Shown piece after piece: positions 39,464 through 49,779 of a DNA stretch of 64,000 nucleotides. Under the pieces are notes generated by a model. That model worked only from the letters and a program-made list of their open reading frames with translations, did not search any database and was not told where the DNA came from. Source of the DNA: Avibacterium sp. 21-586 (GTDB lineage: Bacteria > Pseudomonadota > Gammaproteobacteria > Enterobacterales > Pasteurellaceae); NCBI RefSeq assembly GCF_026226775.1, contig NZ_JAKKOD010000001.1:434001-498000 (forward strand). The letters run 5' to 3'. How positions within the stretch are numbered: the first letter of the stretch is position 1; each line of letters begins with the position of its first letter. Both the position numbers and the translations under genes were made by a program.

Positions 39464-41602
39464 ATGTCTCGTACTATTATTCTTATTCCTGTGAGTGCTG
39501 GTGTTGGTTTAACCAGTGTTAGCCTTGGTTTAATTCGCACACTTGAAGAAAAAGGCGCAAAGATTGGTTTTATGAAACCAATTTCACAACCAAATACTGG
39601 CGAAGATAAACTAGATCGCAGCACCGCTATCGTTCGTACTAGCACCTCTATTGAAACTGCTGAGCCATTTATGCTAAGCGTAGCGGAAAGCTTAATCGGA
39701 CAAAACCAATCTGATGTTTTATTAGAGAAAATTGTTGAAAATCACCAACAATTAGCTAAAAACAATGAAATTATCATTGTTGAAGGTTTAATCCCAACTC
39801 GCAAACATAGCTATGCCAACAGCATTAACTATGAAGTCGCAAAAGCATTAGATGCCGAAATTATTCTTGTTGCAGCGCCTTCAACAGAAACTCCATCGCA
39901 GCTTAAAGAGCGAGTAGAAGCAGCAGCTTCACAATTTGGTGGTAAAAATAACAAAAACTTGCTGGGTGTAGTAATTAATAAATTCAATGCACCGATTGAT
40001 GAATCTGGCCGAACTCGTCCTGATTTAAGTGAGATTTTTGATGCTTATCAACATAGCCACACCAACGTGGCAGAAGTGTATAAGTTATTTGAAAAAAGTC
40101 CAATCAAAGTACTTGCTTGCATTTCTTGGAATGCAGAACTTATCGCAACCCGTGTAATTGATTTAGTTAAACACTTAGGCGCTGCTATTATCAATGAAGG
40201 TGAAATCCAAACTCGTCGTATTCGTAGCATTACTTTCTGTGCAAGAAGCTTACCAAATATGGTGGAACACTTCCGTAATGGTAGCTTGTTAGTTACTTCA
40301 GCAGATCGTCCAGATGTGTTAGTTGCTGCTGCTCTCGCTGCAAGTAATGGTATTGAATTAGGTGGCTTACTTTTAACTGGCGGATACAAATTAGATAGCC
40401 AAATCAAAAAACTTTGCCAACCTGTTTTTGAAAGCACTGGATTGCCAATTTTCCGTATTGAAGGCAACACTTGGCAAACTGCTCTTGCATTACAAAGCTT
40501 CAACCTTGAAGTGCCAGTGGATGATAAAGAGCGTATTGAAAGCATCAAACAATACACTAGCCAACAATTTGATACAGACTTTGTCAATTCAATTGTAGCT
40601 CAATCTTCTCGCCAACGCCGTTTATCACCGCCAGCATTCCGTTTCCAATTAACTGAATTAGCTCGCCAAGCGAAAAAACGTATTGTTCTACCTGAAGGGG
40701 ACGAGCCACGTACAATCAAAGCGGCAACTCTTTGTGCAGAACGTGGTATTGCGGAATGTGTGCTGTTAGCTAATCCCGCTGACGTTCAACGTGTAGCTGA
40801 AGCACAAGGTGTACAATTAGGTAAAGGCATCACCGTTATTGATCCTGCAAGCGTGCGTGAAAACTATGTCGATCGTTTAGTGGAATTGCGTAAAAATAAA
40901 GGTATGACAGAAGCGCTTGCTCGTGAGCAACTAGAAGACACTGTGGTACTTGGCACAATGATGTTAGAAGCCAATGAAGTCGATGGCTTGGTATCTGGTG
41001 CCGTACATACTACTGCTAATACTATTCGTCCGCCGATGCAAATTATCAAAACTGCACCAGGGAATTCCATTGTATCTTCTATCTTCTTTATGTTATTGCC
41101 AGATCAGGTGCTCGTTTATGGTGACTGTGCAGTAAACCCAGATCCAACAGCAGAACAACTTGCTGAAATTGCAATTCAATCAGCAGATTCTGCCAAAGCC
41201 TTTGGTATTGACCCTAGAGTAGCGATGATTTCCTATTCAACTGGAACTTCGGGTAGTGGTGCAGATGTAGAAAAAGTAAAAGAAGCAACACGTCTTGCTC
41301 AAGAAAAACGTCCAGATCTTATCATTGATGGCCCATTACAATATGATGCCGCAATTATGGAAGATGTAGCACGTTCTAAAGCACCAAACTCACCAGTTGC
41401 AGGTAAAGCAACTGTATTTGTGTTCCCAGATTTGAATACCGGTAACACCACTTATAAAGCAGTACAACGCTCTGCGGATCTTGTTTCTATTGGCCCTATG
41501 CTACAAGGTATGCGTAAACCAGTAAACGATCTCTCTCGTGGTGCATTAGTAGATGATATTGTGTACACCATTGCATTAACTGCAATCCAAGCTACACAAT
41601 AA
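39464..41602 (+). CDS. pta: Phosphate acetyltransferase
   Basis: 712 residues (E. coli 714). Acetyl-CoA plus phosphate to acetyl phosphate; with AckA it gives acetate and ATP. Long form: N-terminal P-loop-like domain ([22 protein letters not shown]), middle DRTGG domain and C-terminal catalytic PTA domain ([16 protein letters not shown] ... [18 protein letters not shown]). Ribosome binding site GAAAGG precedes the ATG. Confidence 0.96.
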   Translation: MSRTIILIPVSAGVGLTSVSLGLIRTLEEKGAKIGFMKPISQPNTGEDKLDRSTAIVRTSTSIETAEPFMLSVAESLIGQNQSDVLLEKIVENHQQLAKNNEIIIVEGLIPTRKHSYANSINYEVAKALDAEIILVAAPSTETPSQLKERVEAAASQFGGKNNKNLLGVVINKFNAPIDESGRTRPDLSEIFDAYQHSHTNVAEVYKLFEKSPIKVLACISWNAELIATRVIDLVKHLGAAIINEGEIQTRRIRSITFCARSLPNMVEHFRNGSLLVTSADRPDVLVAAALAASNGIELGGLLLTGGYKLDSQIKKLCQPVFESTGLPIFRIEGNTWQTALALQSFNLEVPVDDKERIESIKQYTSQQFDTDFVNSIVAQSSRQRRLSPPAFRFQLTELARQAKKRIVLPEGDEPRTIKAATLCAERGIAECVLLANPADVQRVAEAQGVQLGKGITVIDPASVRENYVDRLVELRKNKGMTEALAREQLEDTVVLGTMMLEANEVDGLVSGAVHTTANTIRPPMQIIKTAPGNSIVSSIFFMLLPDQVLVYGDCAVNPDPTAEQLAEIAIQSADSAKAFGIDPRVAMISYSTGTSGSGADVEKVKEATRLAQEKRPDLIIDGPLQYDAAIMEDVARSKAPNSPVAGKATVFVFPDLNTGNTTYKAVQRSADLVSIGPMLQGMRKPVNDLSRGALVDDIVYTIALTAIQATQ

Positions 41603-41620
41603 TCCTGCTTTACCTAATAA

Positions 41621-41663
41621 AAATCTCCATTCTCGTCTAGCGAAACAATGGAGATTTTTTTTA
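41621..41663. terminator. Bidirectional terminator between pta and recD
   Basis: AAATCTCCATT (41621-41631) / AATGGAGATTT (41647-41657), T-run on both strands. Confidence 0.88.
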
Positions 41664-41691
41664 TTTCCAATCTAAAATACACTTCCTACCA

Positions 41692-43743
41692 CTAATCTTC
41701 CAGCATTTCTTGCAACAACAACGCTAGCCCACTTTGTCGTCTTGTTGGTTTTCTTACCGCAGTTTTCCAGCTTTGCTCCGTGCTAAACACAGTGGCTTGG
41801 CTTTTAGCGCGTGTAATGCCGGTGTAAACCAACTCACGGGATAAAATCGGGTTAGGTTCAGTCGGCAACACCATAAAAGCGTGATCAAATTCAGAACCTT
41901 GCGATTTATGTACGGTCATCACAAAAGCCGGTTCGTGGCTTGGAATACGACTGGCTAACTCGCGTTTGCCATTTTCAAAATAAAAATGCCCGCGTGCGTT
42001 TCCTTGCTCATCAACACTCAATAAATATAGCCCCACATCGCCATTATATAGTCCTACGTGGCTGTCATTTTGCGTGATCATAATTGGTTTACCGAGATAA
42101 TGTTCGCGCGCTTGATTAAATTGTACTAAGCCCTTTGCACGCAAGCCTTCTACAATCAGTTGGTTAAGTTTTTCACTGCCCAACTCCCCTACGCGTAATG
42201 CAGTGAGATAACGCACTTTGTTAAATGCGGTGAAAATTTGCTGAATTTTTTCTGAATCTAACGGTTGATTTTGTGCATTAATGTGCTGAATTAAGGTTAA
42301 AAAATCGGCGTAATTTTGCACCGCGCTTTGCACAACCACATTAGCACAATATTGTTGATACGCCACCGTATTCACGTCCATCTCTTGTGTAAATTGCATA
42401 AAATCCACTAAGGTTAAGGATGGATTTGTTACAACATCACTTCTTGCCAAATCCCCTGCTTGCAACAGCTGCCAGCTTTCTTCAGCTTTTCCTTGATTAA
42501 TCAGTTTCGCGAGCTGACCAATGGCGGAATGTGCATCAAAACGATGGCTTTGGGTTAAATGACAAAGGTGATCGCGAATTGGGTTCCCTTTCTCCATCGC
42601 TGGCAAATGTTGCCCTGTGGTTTGTTGTAAATAAGACACAAAATCAGGGCTGTATCCCTGCGCAAGAAATTTGCCTAACTCCGCTAAAATCGCCCCTGCC
42701 TCCACAGAAGCAAGCTGATCTTTATCGCCTAACAAAATCAATTTGGTTTGCGGTTTTAGGGCTTGCAACAATTTCGTCATTAGGGATAAATCAATCATTG
42801 AAGATTCGTCCACCACCAGCACATCAATGAGCAATGGGTTTTGCTTATTATGGCGTGGCGTTTCTTCATAAAAACGTACGCCAAGCAAGCGGTGCAAGGT
42901 TTCAGGCTGAGTGGGAATGGCTGCAATTAAGGTTTCAGACAAGGCTAGCTCTGCTTGCAAGCGAGCTAAGGAATTGTCCATACTCTCTTTTAACCGCGCG
43001 GTGGCTTTGCCGGTCGGCGCAACCAGTTTTATGCGTAAACCTTGCTGATATAAATCCTGCAAAGCAAGCAACAAACGCGTTACGGTGGTGGTTTTGCCCG
43101 TTCCCGGCCCACCACTGATTAAGGTGAAAGGCTGCTTCAGCGCCATTGCCACCGCAATTTCTTGCCAGTTAATTTGCGTTGGTTGTGGTGAATCTGGAAA
43201 ATATTTTTGCAAAATGGTGGCGATGGCTTGCGGATCAAAAGTGCGGTCAAAAATTGCGGAATTTTGCACCGCACTTTGTTTTTTACGTTGATTTTCTGAA
43301 TGGTGATCAGTGCGTTTAATGGCATTAGCAAAATATTCCGCCACGCGATATTCATCTTGCCAAATGCGATAAAAATACAAGGCGTTAAACTGGAATACCA
43401 AAGGGGCAATCTTGCTTTTCGGATCAGTGGTAAACGCAATATGATCCTCCAATTCCGCAATCCATTGAGTAACGGGCAGAAAGCCAATTTGTTCATTAAT
43501 ACGGTTTGCGTATTCTCGTTCGCTGTAAGGCAACAAATTCTGTAGCAGATTTTCTTCAAGCAACAAACAGCTATGCCCTTGCAAATAAGAATAATTGGAT
43601 AACGCCGCTAATAAAATCGCTAAATTCTGTTGGTGTAAGGAATAGGATTTGCCTTGCTGTTTTTCAGCGATCAGCCGTGCAAAATGGTAATCGCCTTCGC
43701 TAAATACGCCTTTTTCTTTAAGTTCCTTAATTAGCTCAAGCAT
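41692..43743 (-). CDS. recD: RecBCD enzyme subunit RecD
   Basis: 683 residues, about 75 longer than E. coli RecD. 5'-3' helicase of RecBCD. Walker A GGPGTGKTTT near 211-220, Walker B VLVVDESSMID, and C-terminal MTVHKSQGSEFD and YTGITRAK. Extra length lies mostly before the helicase core and includes residues 156-170, encoded by an inverted uptake-signal pair. The ATG overlaps the recB stop (TAATG). The frame is open to 43779 but that lies within recB. Confidence 0.95.
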   Translation of the reverse strand: MLELIKELKEKGVFSEGDYHFARLIAEKQQGKSYSLHQQNLAILLAALSNYSYLQGHSCLLLEENLLQNLLPYSEREYANRINEQIGFLPVTQWIAELEDHIAFTTDPKSKIAPLVFQFNALYFYRIWQDEYRVAEYFANAIKRTDHHSENQRKKQSAVQNSAIFDRTFDPQAIATILQKYFPDSPQPTQINWQEIAVAMALKQPFTLISGGPGTGKTTTVTRLLLALQDLYQQGLRIKLVAPTGKATARLKESMDNSLARLQAELALSETLIAAIPTQPETLHRLLGVRFYEETPRHNKQNPLLIDVLVVDESSMIDLSLMTKLLQALKPQTKLILLGDKDQLASVEAGAILAELGKFLAQGYSPDFVSYLQQTTGQHLPAMEKGNPIRDHLCHLTQSHRFDAHSAIGQLAKLINQGKAEESWQLLQAGDLARSDVVTNPSLTLVDFMQFTQEMDVNTVAYQQYCANVVVQSAVQNYADFLTLIQHINAQNQPLDSEKIQQIFTAFNKVRYLTALRVGELGSEKLNQLIVEGLRAKGLVQFNQAREHYLGKPIMITQNDSHVGLYNGDVGLYLLSVDEQGNARGHFYFENGKRELASRIPSHEPAFVMTVHKSQGSEFDHAFMVLPTEPNPILSRELVYTGITRAKSQATVFSTEQSWKTAVRKPTRRQSGLALLLQEMLED
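43239..43276. repeat. Inverted uptake-signal pair inside recD
   Basis: AAGTGCGGT (43239-43247) and ACCGCACTT (43268-43276) within the recD coding sequence, in the stretch between the N-terminal domain and the helicase core. Confidence 0.9.
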
Positions 43744-46700
43744 TAAAACAATTCCTCCAAGACCTGAATTAGCCGCCAATCTGGCTTATCAAAATAAATG
43801 CCGTTTTGATCTTGCCCATTCATTCCACGCAAGAACGTGTAAATCACGCCACCAAAATCTCGCTCATATTGATAATGTGGATCACGGCTTTGTAAATAGC
43901 GGTGCAACGCCAAGGTGTAAAGCAAATATTGCCAGTCATAAAAACCGTTTTTCATCACTTCAGGCAACTGCGCAGGCTGATAATTTTCCAGTTGATGACC
44001 AAGCAAATTTGATTTGTAATCCAGCACATAATATTTGCCTTGATGACGAAACACGAGATCAATAAAGCCACGCAACATCCCTTGCAAGCGCTCAAAAATC
44101 AGACTTTGCGAAGGATACCGGTGATAATCTTGCAAAGCTCGGTTAAATGCGGTGGCGTCAAAGGCTTTATTGAGTTTCAAATAAAATTGCATCTCTTTTA
44201 AGCAATCTTGTTGTTGAATTTGGGCAAGGGTTAGGCTTTCCCCTGCCAATAATGGACTGTGATAAATGGCATTAAACCATTGCTGTAAAGTCGAAATCCA
44301 TTGCTCATCAAGCTGTAACAGCTGGCATAATTTGGTAAGATTTTGCTCCTCAAGAGCAGATTGTGCGGTATTTTTTTCTAAATATCGGTGCAAAATCGTC
44401 CCCACACGCACGCCGCTTGGTAAATCAAAAGGGCTATAGCCTTGCGGATAAGCATTTTCATTTTCTTGTGGTGGCATATTTTCTTCGCTTAAATTTTCTG
44501 TTGGCGGCACCTTGAAATCGTAATCCTTACCTTGATCAAAAACTGACGAAATTTGCCCCGCACTTTCATTTTCTGCCTGTAATTTCAATTTATTACGCTG
44601 ATGCTTATGCACCATATCAGTAAAGCTGGTTACCCCCCAATGATATTCAATGTTGCCATTAAATATAGCAGGGCTAAAGATTTGATTGTGAGATGCGGAA
44701 ACCAAAGGCGCGCTTGCTTCAAGATCTTCGATACTGTGAATAGCAACATTTAGCTTACCCACTTTTTGCTGTAAGGCTTGCAATAATGAGCGGGTATCAT
44801 AGGCTTCGGAGAATGTTATCTTTTCGCCAATCGCCCCTTGGCTTAGGGCATAAAGCAAGCCATTCCATTTTTTCTCAAAGGATTGCGGCAGGCAACACGC
44901 CACTTGGTATTTGGCACGAGTGAGCGCCACATAAAGCAAACGCATTTCTTCTGCCAACTTTTCTTTTAAAACTTGCGCCGACTGCTGTTTTTCCATATCC
45001 CACAACACTTGATCTTGTTCTGCAGCGTAATAGGTAGTGATGGTATCTTTGACGCCTTTCGCAGGGGCGGCAATAAAGGGCAGCCACACCAAATCATAAG
45101 CCAAGCCTTTTGATTTATGAATCGTCACGATTTTCACTAAATCTCGTTCGCTTTCTAAACGAATGCTTTCTTGCATTCGATCTGTGCCTTGAATTTGCTT
45201 TTCAAACCAACGCAATAAGGCAGCTTCGCTTTCGTTTAAACGGCTGGCTTGCTGAAAAAGCTCCGCCAAGTGCAAGAAGTCGGTTAAAATTCGCTCCCCT
45301 TGACTACGGGTAAGCAAGCGTTCGGTGAGTGGATTTTCTTCATTTAACAATAATTGGTGCAACATCACCAAAATGCCTTTTTGTTGCCACGTTTTTTGAT
45401 AGGCAAAAAAGGCTTCCACCCAATGCTCCCACTGATTTTCATCTTGCTTGATTTGATAAATTTCCGCACTGGTTAAGCCAAATAATCGGGTGGCAATGGC
45501 GTTGAGAATGTGGCGTTCATTCAATGGATTTAAACAAGCCTGCAAAATTAGCGCCAATTCCTGCGCGGTTTCGCTGTCAAACACATTGCCTTTATCCGAC
45601 AAATACACCGAAGCAATGCCTAAATTTTGCAAGGCAGTTTTAACGCTCAGTGCTTCTTTCCAACTACGCACCAGCACGGCGATATTTTTGGCTTGCAAGG
45701 ATTCATCACCAAATTTAGCTTGATTTTGCGCCGCACTTTTTAACCATTGTTGAATGGAAATGGCGCACGTTTCGGCAAATTGCTCTTGATTATACGCATC
45801 GCCTAAATAGCAACTTAAAGCTGGCTCATCTTGTCCGTTAAGGTTAAAATGCGGTAGATTTTTCCCTGCTTTTACGGGATCGAACTTAATTTTATCAAAT
45901 AAAAAGGGCGCTGGCTGTTCAAAGTCAAAAATCCCATTAACACATTGGATTAATGCGGCAGTGGAACGCCAGTTTTCTTTCAATGTAAAACGCTGATTGG
46001 CTTGCTGTGAAGCCTTAAAATAAGTAAAAATATCTGCGCCACGGAATTGATAAATAGACTGCTTCGGATCGCCAATCATAATAAAGCCTGAAGCTGCTGG
46101 CTGCGATTGTTGCGGCGGATTTTCGATATAAATTTTAGAAAAAATTTGATACTGCTGCGCGTCTGTATCCTGAAATTCGTCAATCATTGCAAAGGGATAT
46201 TGATTGCGAATCAATGCGGCTAACTCCTGCCCATTCTCGCCACACAAGCCTTCGCGCACCAAACGCAGCAAATCATTAAAGCCTTTTTGCGTGTGATGTT
46301 TTTTGTAATCAAATAATTTTTGTCGAATGGTGCGAATGGAATGGTAAAGTACGATAGGCAAGAAGAGTGCCGTTTCTTCTGATTGTTCGAATAAACGTTG
46401 CGCTTGGTTGAATAAAGGATGCTGTAAAGGTTTAAAATCCGCTTTCGTTTTTGCGGCAATATCTTTTTCCGTAAAATAAATGAGAATATCAGGTAAGCTA
46501 TAATTATCGGGATCTTCCGCCCACGCACGCATTTTCTCAAAGCGTCCTAACATATGATCTGCACGGTAATTTTTAATTTGAGCTTTATTCTTTTCTAGAA
46601 ACTCTGCGAGTTTTTGCTCATTCGCCAACCATTCCTGCTTAAATTCCTCAATCGCCTGATAGCGAGCCAATAAATGTTGTTGGAGAAATTCATCAAGAGA

Positions 46701-47384
46701 AAGCTCAAGCAAGCTTGGATCAGAAAGTGCCACATCAAAGGCTTCTTTGTTTAAATAAGAATGAATTTTCTCTAGTAATTCCTGTGGCGATTTTAATGCT
46801 TTGTAAACCCATTTCGCCACGATGACAGGCTGATGATAAAAGGTTTCACGCCAAAATTCATTGGTTAAGCGTGCGAGCAAATCACTTTCATCGGTAACCA
46901 ACTCTAAATTAAAATGTACGCCCGAATTAAAGGCATATTGCATTAGCATACGGCGACAAAAACTGTGGATCGTGTAAATGGCGGCGGTATCCATACTCTG
47001 CTCCGCCCAGTTAAGGCGTTGAATCGCCAAAGGAATATCCTGCAAACTGTGTGCAAGCTCTCCAAGCAAGGGATCGCCACCTTGACTAAACACGTCTAAA
47101 TCCTGCGTGGCTTGATATTGCAAAAGCAGCTGTTTGCTATGGTAAATCCTTGCACGAATACGCTCGCGCAGCTCTTGCGTTGCCATTTCGGTAAAGGTTA
47201 CCACGAGAATTTTATCTACTGATAATGGCTGGCTAAAACAGTTCTCCCCTGCTTGTAACAGCAAGCGAATATACAAGGACGCCATAGTGTAGGTTTTGCC
47301 CGTTCCCGCGGACGCTTGGATCAGGCTAACGCCCTGCAACGGCATTGTGGCTGGATTGAGAGTTTGCGCTTTTGTCGTCATCAT
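43743..47384 (-). CDS. recB: RecBCD enzyme subunit RecB
   Basis: 1213 residues (E. coli 1180). 3'-5' helicase and nuclease of RecBCD, which processes double-strand breaks and in this family also matters for recombination of DNA taken up. Walker A ASAGTGKT at residues 24-31, DEFQDTD, the UvrD-like VTIHKSKGLAYD, and the nuclease motif YYVLDYKSN near the C-terminus. Starts at one of two adjacent ATG codons (47384 or 47381); no ribosome binding site, only 3 bases from the ychN stop, so coupled. recC is not in the window. Confidence 0.96.
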   Translation of the reverse strand: MMTTKAQTLNPATMPLQGVSLIQASAGTGKTYTMASLYIRLLLQAGENCFSQPLSVDKILVVTFTEMATQELRERIRARIYHSKQLLLQYQATQDLDVFSQGGDPLLGELAHSLQDIPLAIQRLNWAEQSMDTAAIYTIHSFCRRMLMQYAFNSGVHFNLELVTDESDLLARLTNEFWRETFYHQPVIVAKWVYKALKSPQELLEKIHSYLNKEAFDVALSDPSLLELSLDEFLQQHLLARYQAIEEFKQEWLANEQKLAEFLEKNKAQIKNYRADHMLGRFEKMRAWAEDPDNYSLPDILIYFTEKDIAAKTKADFKPLQHPLFNQAQRLFEQSEETALFLPIVLYHSIRTIRQKLFDYKKHHTQKGFNDLLRLVREGLCGENGQELAALIRNQYPFAMIDEFQDTDAQQYQIFSKIYIENPPQQSQPAASGFIMIGDPKQSIYQFRGADIFTYFKASQQANQRFTLKENWRSTAALIQCVNGIFDFEQPAPFLFDKIKFDPVKAGKNLPHFNLNGQDEPALSCYLGDAYNQEQFAETCAISIQQWLKSAAQNQAKFGDESLQAKNIAVLVRSWKEALSVKTALQNLGIASVYLSDKGNVFDSETAQELALILQACLNPLNERHILNAIATRLFGLTSAEIYQIKQDENQWEHWVEAFFAYQKTWQQKGILVMLHQLLLNEENPLTERLLTRSQGERILTDFLHLAELFQQASRLNESEAALLRWFEKQIQGTDRMQESIRLESERDLVKIVTIHKSKGLAYDLVWLPFIAAPAKGVKDTITTYYAAEQDQVLWDMEKQQSAQVLKEKLAEEMRLLYVALTRAKYQVACCLPQSFEKKWNGLLYALSQGAIGEKITFSEAYDTRSLLQALQQKVGKLNVAIHSIEDLEASAPLVSASHNQIFSPAIFNGNIEYHWGVTSFTDMVHKHQRNKLKLQAENESAGQISSVFDQGKDYDFKVPPTENLSEENMPPQENENAYPQGYSPFDLPSGVRVGTILHRYLEKNTAQSALEEQNLTKLCQLLQLDEQWISTLQQWFNAIYHSPLLAGESLTLAQIQQQDCLKEMQFYLKLNKAFDATAFNRALQDYHRYPSQSLIFERLQGMLRGFIDLVFRHQGKYYVLDYKSNLLGHQLENYQPAQLPEVMKNGFYDWQYLLYTLALHRYLQSRDPHYQYERDFGGVIYTFLRGMNGQDQNGIYFDKPDWRLIQVLEELF

Positions 47385-47387
47385 AAA

Positions 47388-47744
47388 TTAAAAATTCAGT
47401 ACTTTATCTGCTTCCATTGTCCAATCTGCAAGCTCAATTAATGTGCCAATTTCCACCCCATCAGCAAGCGGTGCATTGTGAATGCCGCGTGCATTGGCGC
47501 AGGTTTTGCATAATTTTATGGTCGCCCCTTGTGCGGTGAGAATTTCGATCATTTGTTGTAAATGATAGCCCTCAGCTGGCTGCTGTTGAGCTAAACCGCC
47601 CACCACGGCATCAGACATAAAAAATAAGCGTAATTGCACCGCACTTTTATGTTGCTCTTGTAACTGCAACGCAAGACGTAAGGCACTAAAAAAATGTTCA
47701 TCACCATAAGGGGAAGAATGCACAATAAATAAGATGTTTTGCAT
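47388..47744 (-). CDS. ychN: DsrE-family protein YchN
   Basis: 118 residues, the same as E. coli YchN. Conserved cysteine region LCKTCANARGI and MSDAVVGGLAQQQPAEGYHLQQM. DsrE-like proteins may handle sulfur, but YchN has no proven role. The upstream extension to 47774 lacks a ribosome binding site; the ATG at 47744 has AAGGAT. It stands 3 bases ahead of recB, so the two share a transcript; no functional link is known. Confidence 0.88.
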   Translation of the reverse strand: MQNILFIVHSSPYGDEHFFSALRLALQLQEQHKSAVQLRLFFMSDAVVGGLAQQQPAEGYHLQQMIEILTAQGATIKLCKTCANARGIHNAPLADGVEIGTLIELADWTMEADKVLNF

Positions 47745-47814
47745 AAGAATATCCTTTTGAGATGGTAGATACAAAAAAGTGGGCTATTCACCCACTTAGT
47801 TTATCAAATTTGAT

Positions 47815-49125
47815 TTAGCCAACCCAAACAAATTTGGCAATAAAGAGTAAGGATACCACCCAAACTGGAGCATTGACTTCTCTCCAGCGACCTGTGCAAA
47901 CTTTCATCACACAATAGCTAATAAAACCAAATGCAATGCCTTCCGTAATGGAATAAGTGAATGGCATCATTGCCGCAGTGATAAAGGCAGGTGTGGCTTC
48001 GGTTAAATCTTCCCATTGAACACGAATTAAGCTTGACGCCATTAAAATTCCCACATAGACCAAGGCACCTGCGGTGGCATAAGCTGGCACCACGCTCGCT
48101 AATGGTGAGAAGAAAATAGTTAATAAGAACAGCACGCCAACCACAACCGCAGTCATTCCGGTGCGTCCACCTACAGATACGCCAGCACCACTTTCAATGT
48201 AGGTACTGATTGCAGATGTACCAATATAAGATCCTGCCACGGCGCTCACGCTATCCACATAAAGGGCTTGTTTCATTTTCGGGAAACGTCCTTTCTCATC
48301 GCTGATTCCTGCTTTGTCTGTTACGCCTAACAAAGTGCCTGAAGAATCAAATAAATTCACCAATAAGAAAGAGAAAATAATGCCGAGCAAGGCGGTATCT
48401 AACGCGCCCATAATATCCACTTTCCCCACTACTGGAGCAAGGCTTGGTGGCATTGAGATAACCCCGTGGAATACCACGCTATCATCAAATAACAACGCAA
48501 GCGTGGTAACCACTGCAATTGAAATCAGTACGCCAGAATAAATTTTGCGCGCGGCAAGCACCACGATAATGAAAAAGCCTAAAATCCCCATTAACACTTG
48601 CGGATTATGCAGCTCACCCAGTGCCACTAAGGTGGCAGGATTTGCCACCACTAAGCCCATATTTTTAAAGCCAATAAGTGAGATAAAAAAGCCAATCCCC
48701 GCCCCAATGCCAACACGTAAACTCAAAGGAATGGACGCCATTAACCAATAGCGAATTTGGAATAATGTTAGCACGAATAAGCCCACTGAACCCCAGAAAA
48801 TTGTTCCCATTCCCACTTCCCAAGAATAGCCCAATTTTCCTACCACTACATAGGCAAAAAAGGCGTTTAAGCCCATTGCTGGCGCAAGGGCAATAGGCAA
48901 ATTACTAAATAAGCCCATTGCAATCGTACCAAATGCGGCGATCAAACAAGTGGTTACAAATACCACTTGCTTATCCATTCCTGCATCACCAAGCACTGAA
49001 GGATTAACAAAAACAATATAAACCATCGTAAAAAAGGTGGTAATTCCTGCGATGATTTCTGTTTTTGCGGTGGTATTTTTTTGATTTAATTTAAAAAGTT
49101 TTTGTAGAAAAGACTGATTTTCCAT
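47815..49125 (-). CDS. NCS2-family purine permease (AdeP/GhxP-like)
   Basis: 436 residues with about 12-14 membrane segments. AzgA-like branch of NCS2; closest in kind to E. coli AdeP (PurP), a proton-driven adenine importer, with matching PSVLGDAGMDKQVVFVTTCLIAA, LAPAMGLNAFFAYVVVG, FDSSGTLLGVTDKAG and GIAFGFISYCVMKVCTGRWR. Adenine is the likely substrate; hypoxanthine/guanine is possible. A probable PurR box lies 80 bases upstream, which agrees with a purine role. Confidence 0.85.
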   Translation of the reverse strand: MENQSFLQKLFKLNQKNTTAKTEIIAGITTFFTMVYIVFVNPSVLGDAGMDKQVVFVTTCLIAAFGTIAMGLFSNLPIALAPAMGLNAFFAYVVVGKLGYSWEVGMGTIFWGSVGLFVLTLFQIRYWLMASIPLSLRVGIGAGIGFFISLIGFKNMGLVVANPATLVALGELHNPQVLMGILGFFIIVVLAARKIYSGVLISIAVVTTLALLFDDSVVFHGVISMPPSLAPVVGKVDIMGALDTALLGIIFSFLLVNLFDSSGTLLGVTDKAGISDEKGRFPKMKQALYVDSVSAVAGSYIGTSAISTYIESGAGVSVGGRTGMTAVVVGVLFLLTIFFSPLASVVPAYATAGALVYVGILMASSLIRVQWEDLTEATPAFITAAMMPFTYSITEGIAFGFISYCVMKVCTGRWREVNAPVWVVSLLFIAKFVWVG

Positions 49126-49204
49126 TTTTTAATCCAGATTAGTTGATAAAAAAGATGAAAAACGCAACTCAAAGAAGGGTGTTTTTCCTGCCAATTCTAG
49201 CAGA

Positions 49205-49220
49205 ACGAAAACGATTTCGC
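49205..49220 (-). promoter_or_regulatory. Probable PurR box of the purine permease gene
   Basis: Minus strand GCGAAATCGTTTTCGT matches ACGCAAACGTTTTCGT at 13 of 16 positions, with the central CG and right half exact. Lies 80 bases before the permease start codon. Confidence 0.6.
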
Positions 49221-49779
49221 GATAAATAATTTAGTAAATTGTAGTATTGTACTAAATTAATCATTTTCTGATTATAACTGTAAATACAAATGTTGTGTGT
49301 AACAATAAACCTTTCCCCTAAGTGTGGCATAAAAATCGTTTATTTTGTGCGATTGTAATCGCTTTACTGCTATACGATGTTAGATACTAGAGATATAAAA
49401 TCACAGTAACCTTTCTGTTTTTTTAGTTTTTTTTAGGTTTATTTATCGTCTTATAAGGATTAATCCCTTAAACCAATACCCAAATTTATTATTGCTCTAG
49501 TAAAATGGGTTTTCCCAAGTAAAACATTATTTTTCTATCCAGCTTTGATGTTCTTTATTCAACCACATAATGCCTTTTCACCAATAATTGGTGCTAATCA
49601 ACCTTGAGAGGCTACACCTTATTTAAGGAATAATTTTAGCCCAGCAGCTTTCTACACTCTGGGCTAAAATGTTATTTTCTTCCCTTGCTCGGCTTTATAG
49701 TAAGCCTTCCACCGATTGCCGGTAACAAAGGTTGTAAAACTACGATACCACTAATTATATGGCTGTTTAAAAAGGTGCG
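49221..49779. other. Gene-free stretch between htpX and the purine permease
   Basis: About 650 bases from 49126 to 49779 without a convincing gene. It holds the PurR box, AT-rich sequence, a 43-codon open stretch on the plus strand ending near 49605 with no start or ribosome binding site, and the hairpin at 49634-49669. I recognise no gene remnant with confidence. Confidence 0.6.
49634..49669. terminator. Hairpin downstream of htpX
   Basis: TTTTAGCCCAG (49634-49644) / CTGGGCTAAAA (49659-49669), perfect 11-bp stem with 14-base loop, about 110 bases past the htpX stop codon. Confidence 0.65.

Noticed and set aside
49483-49605. 43-codon open stretch on the plus strand between the permease and htpX
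   Set aside because: No start codon with ribosome binding site, no recognisable protein; possible relic but unsupported.
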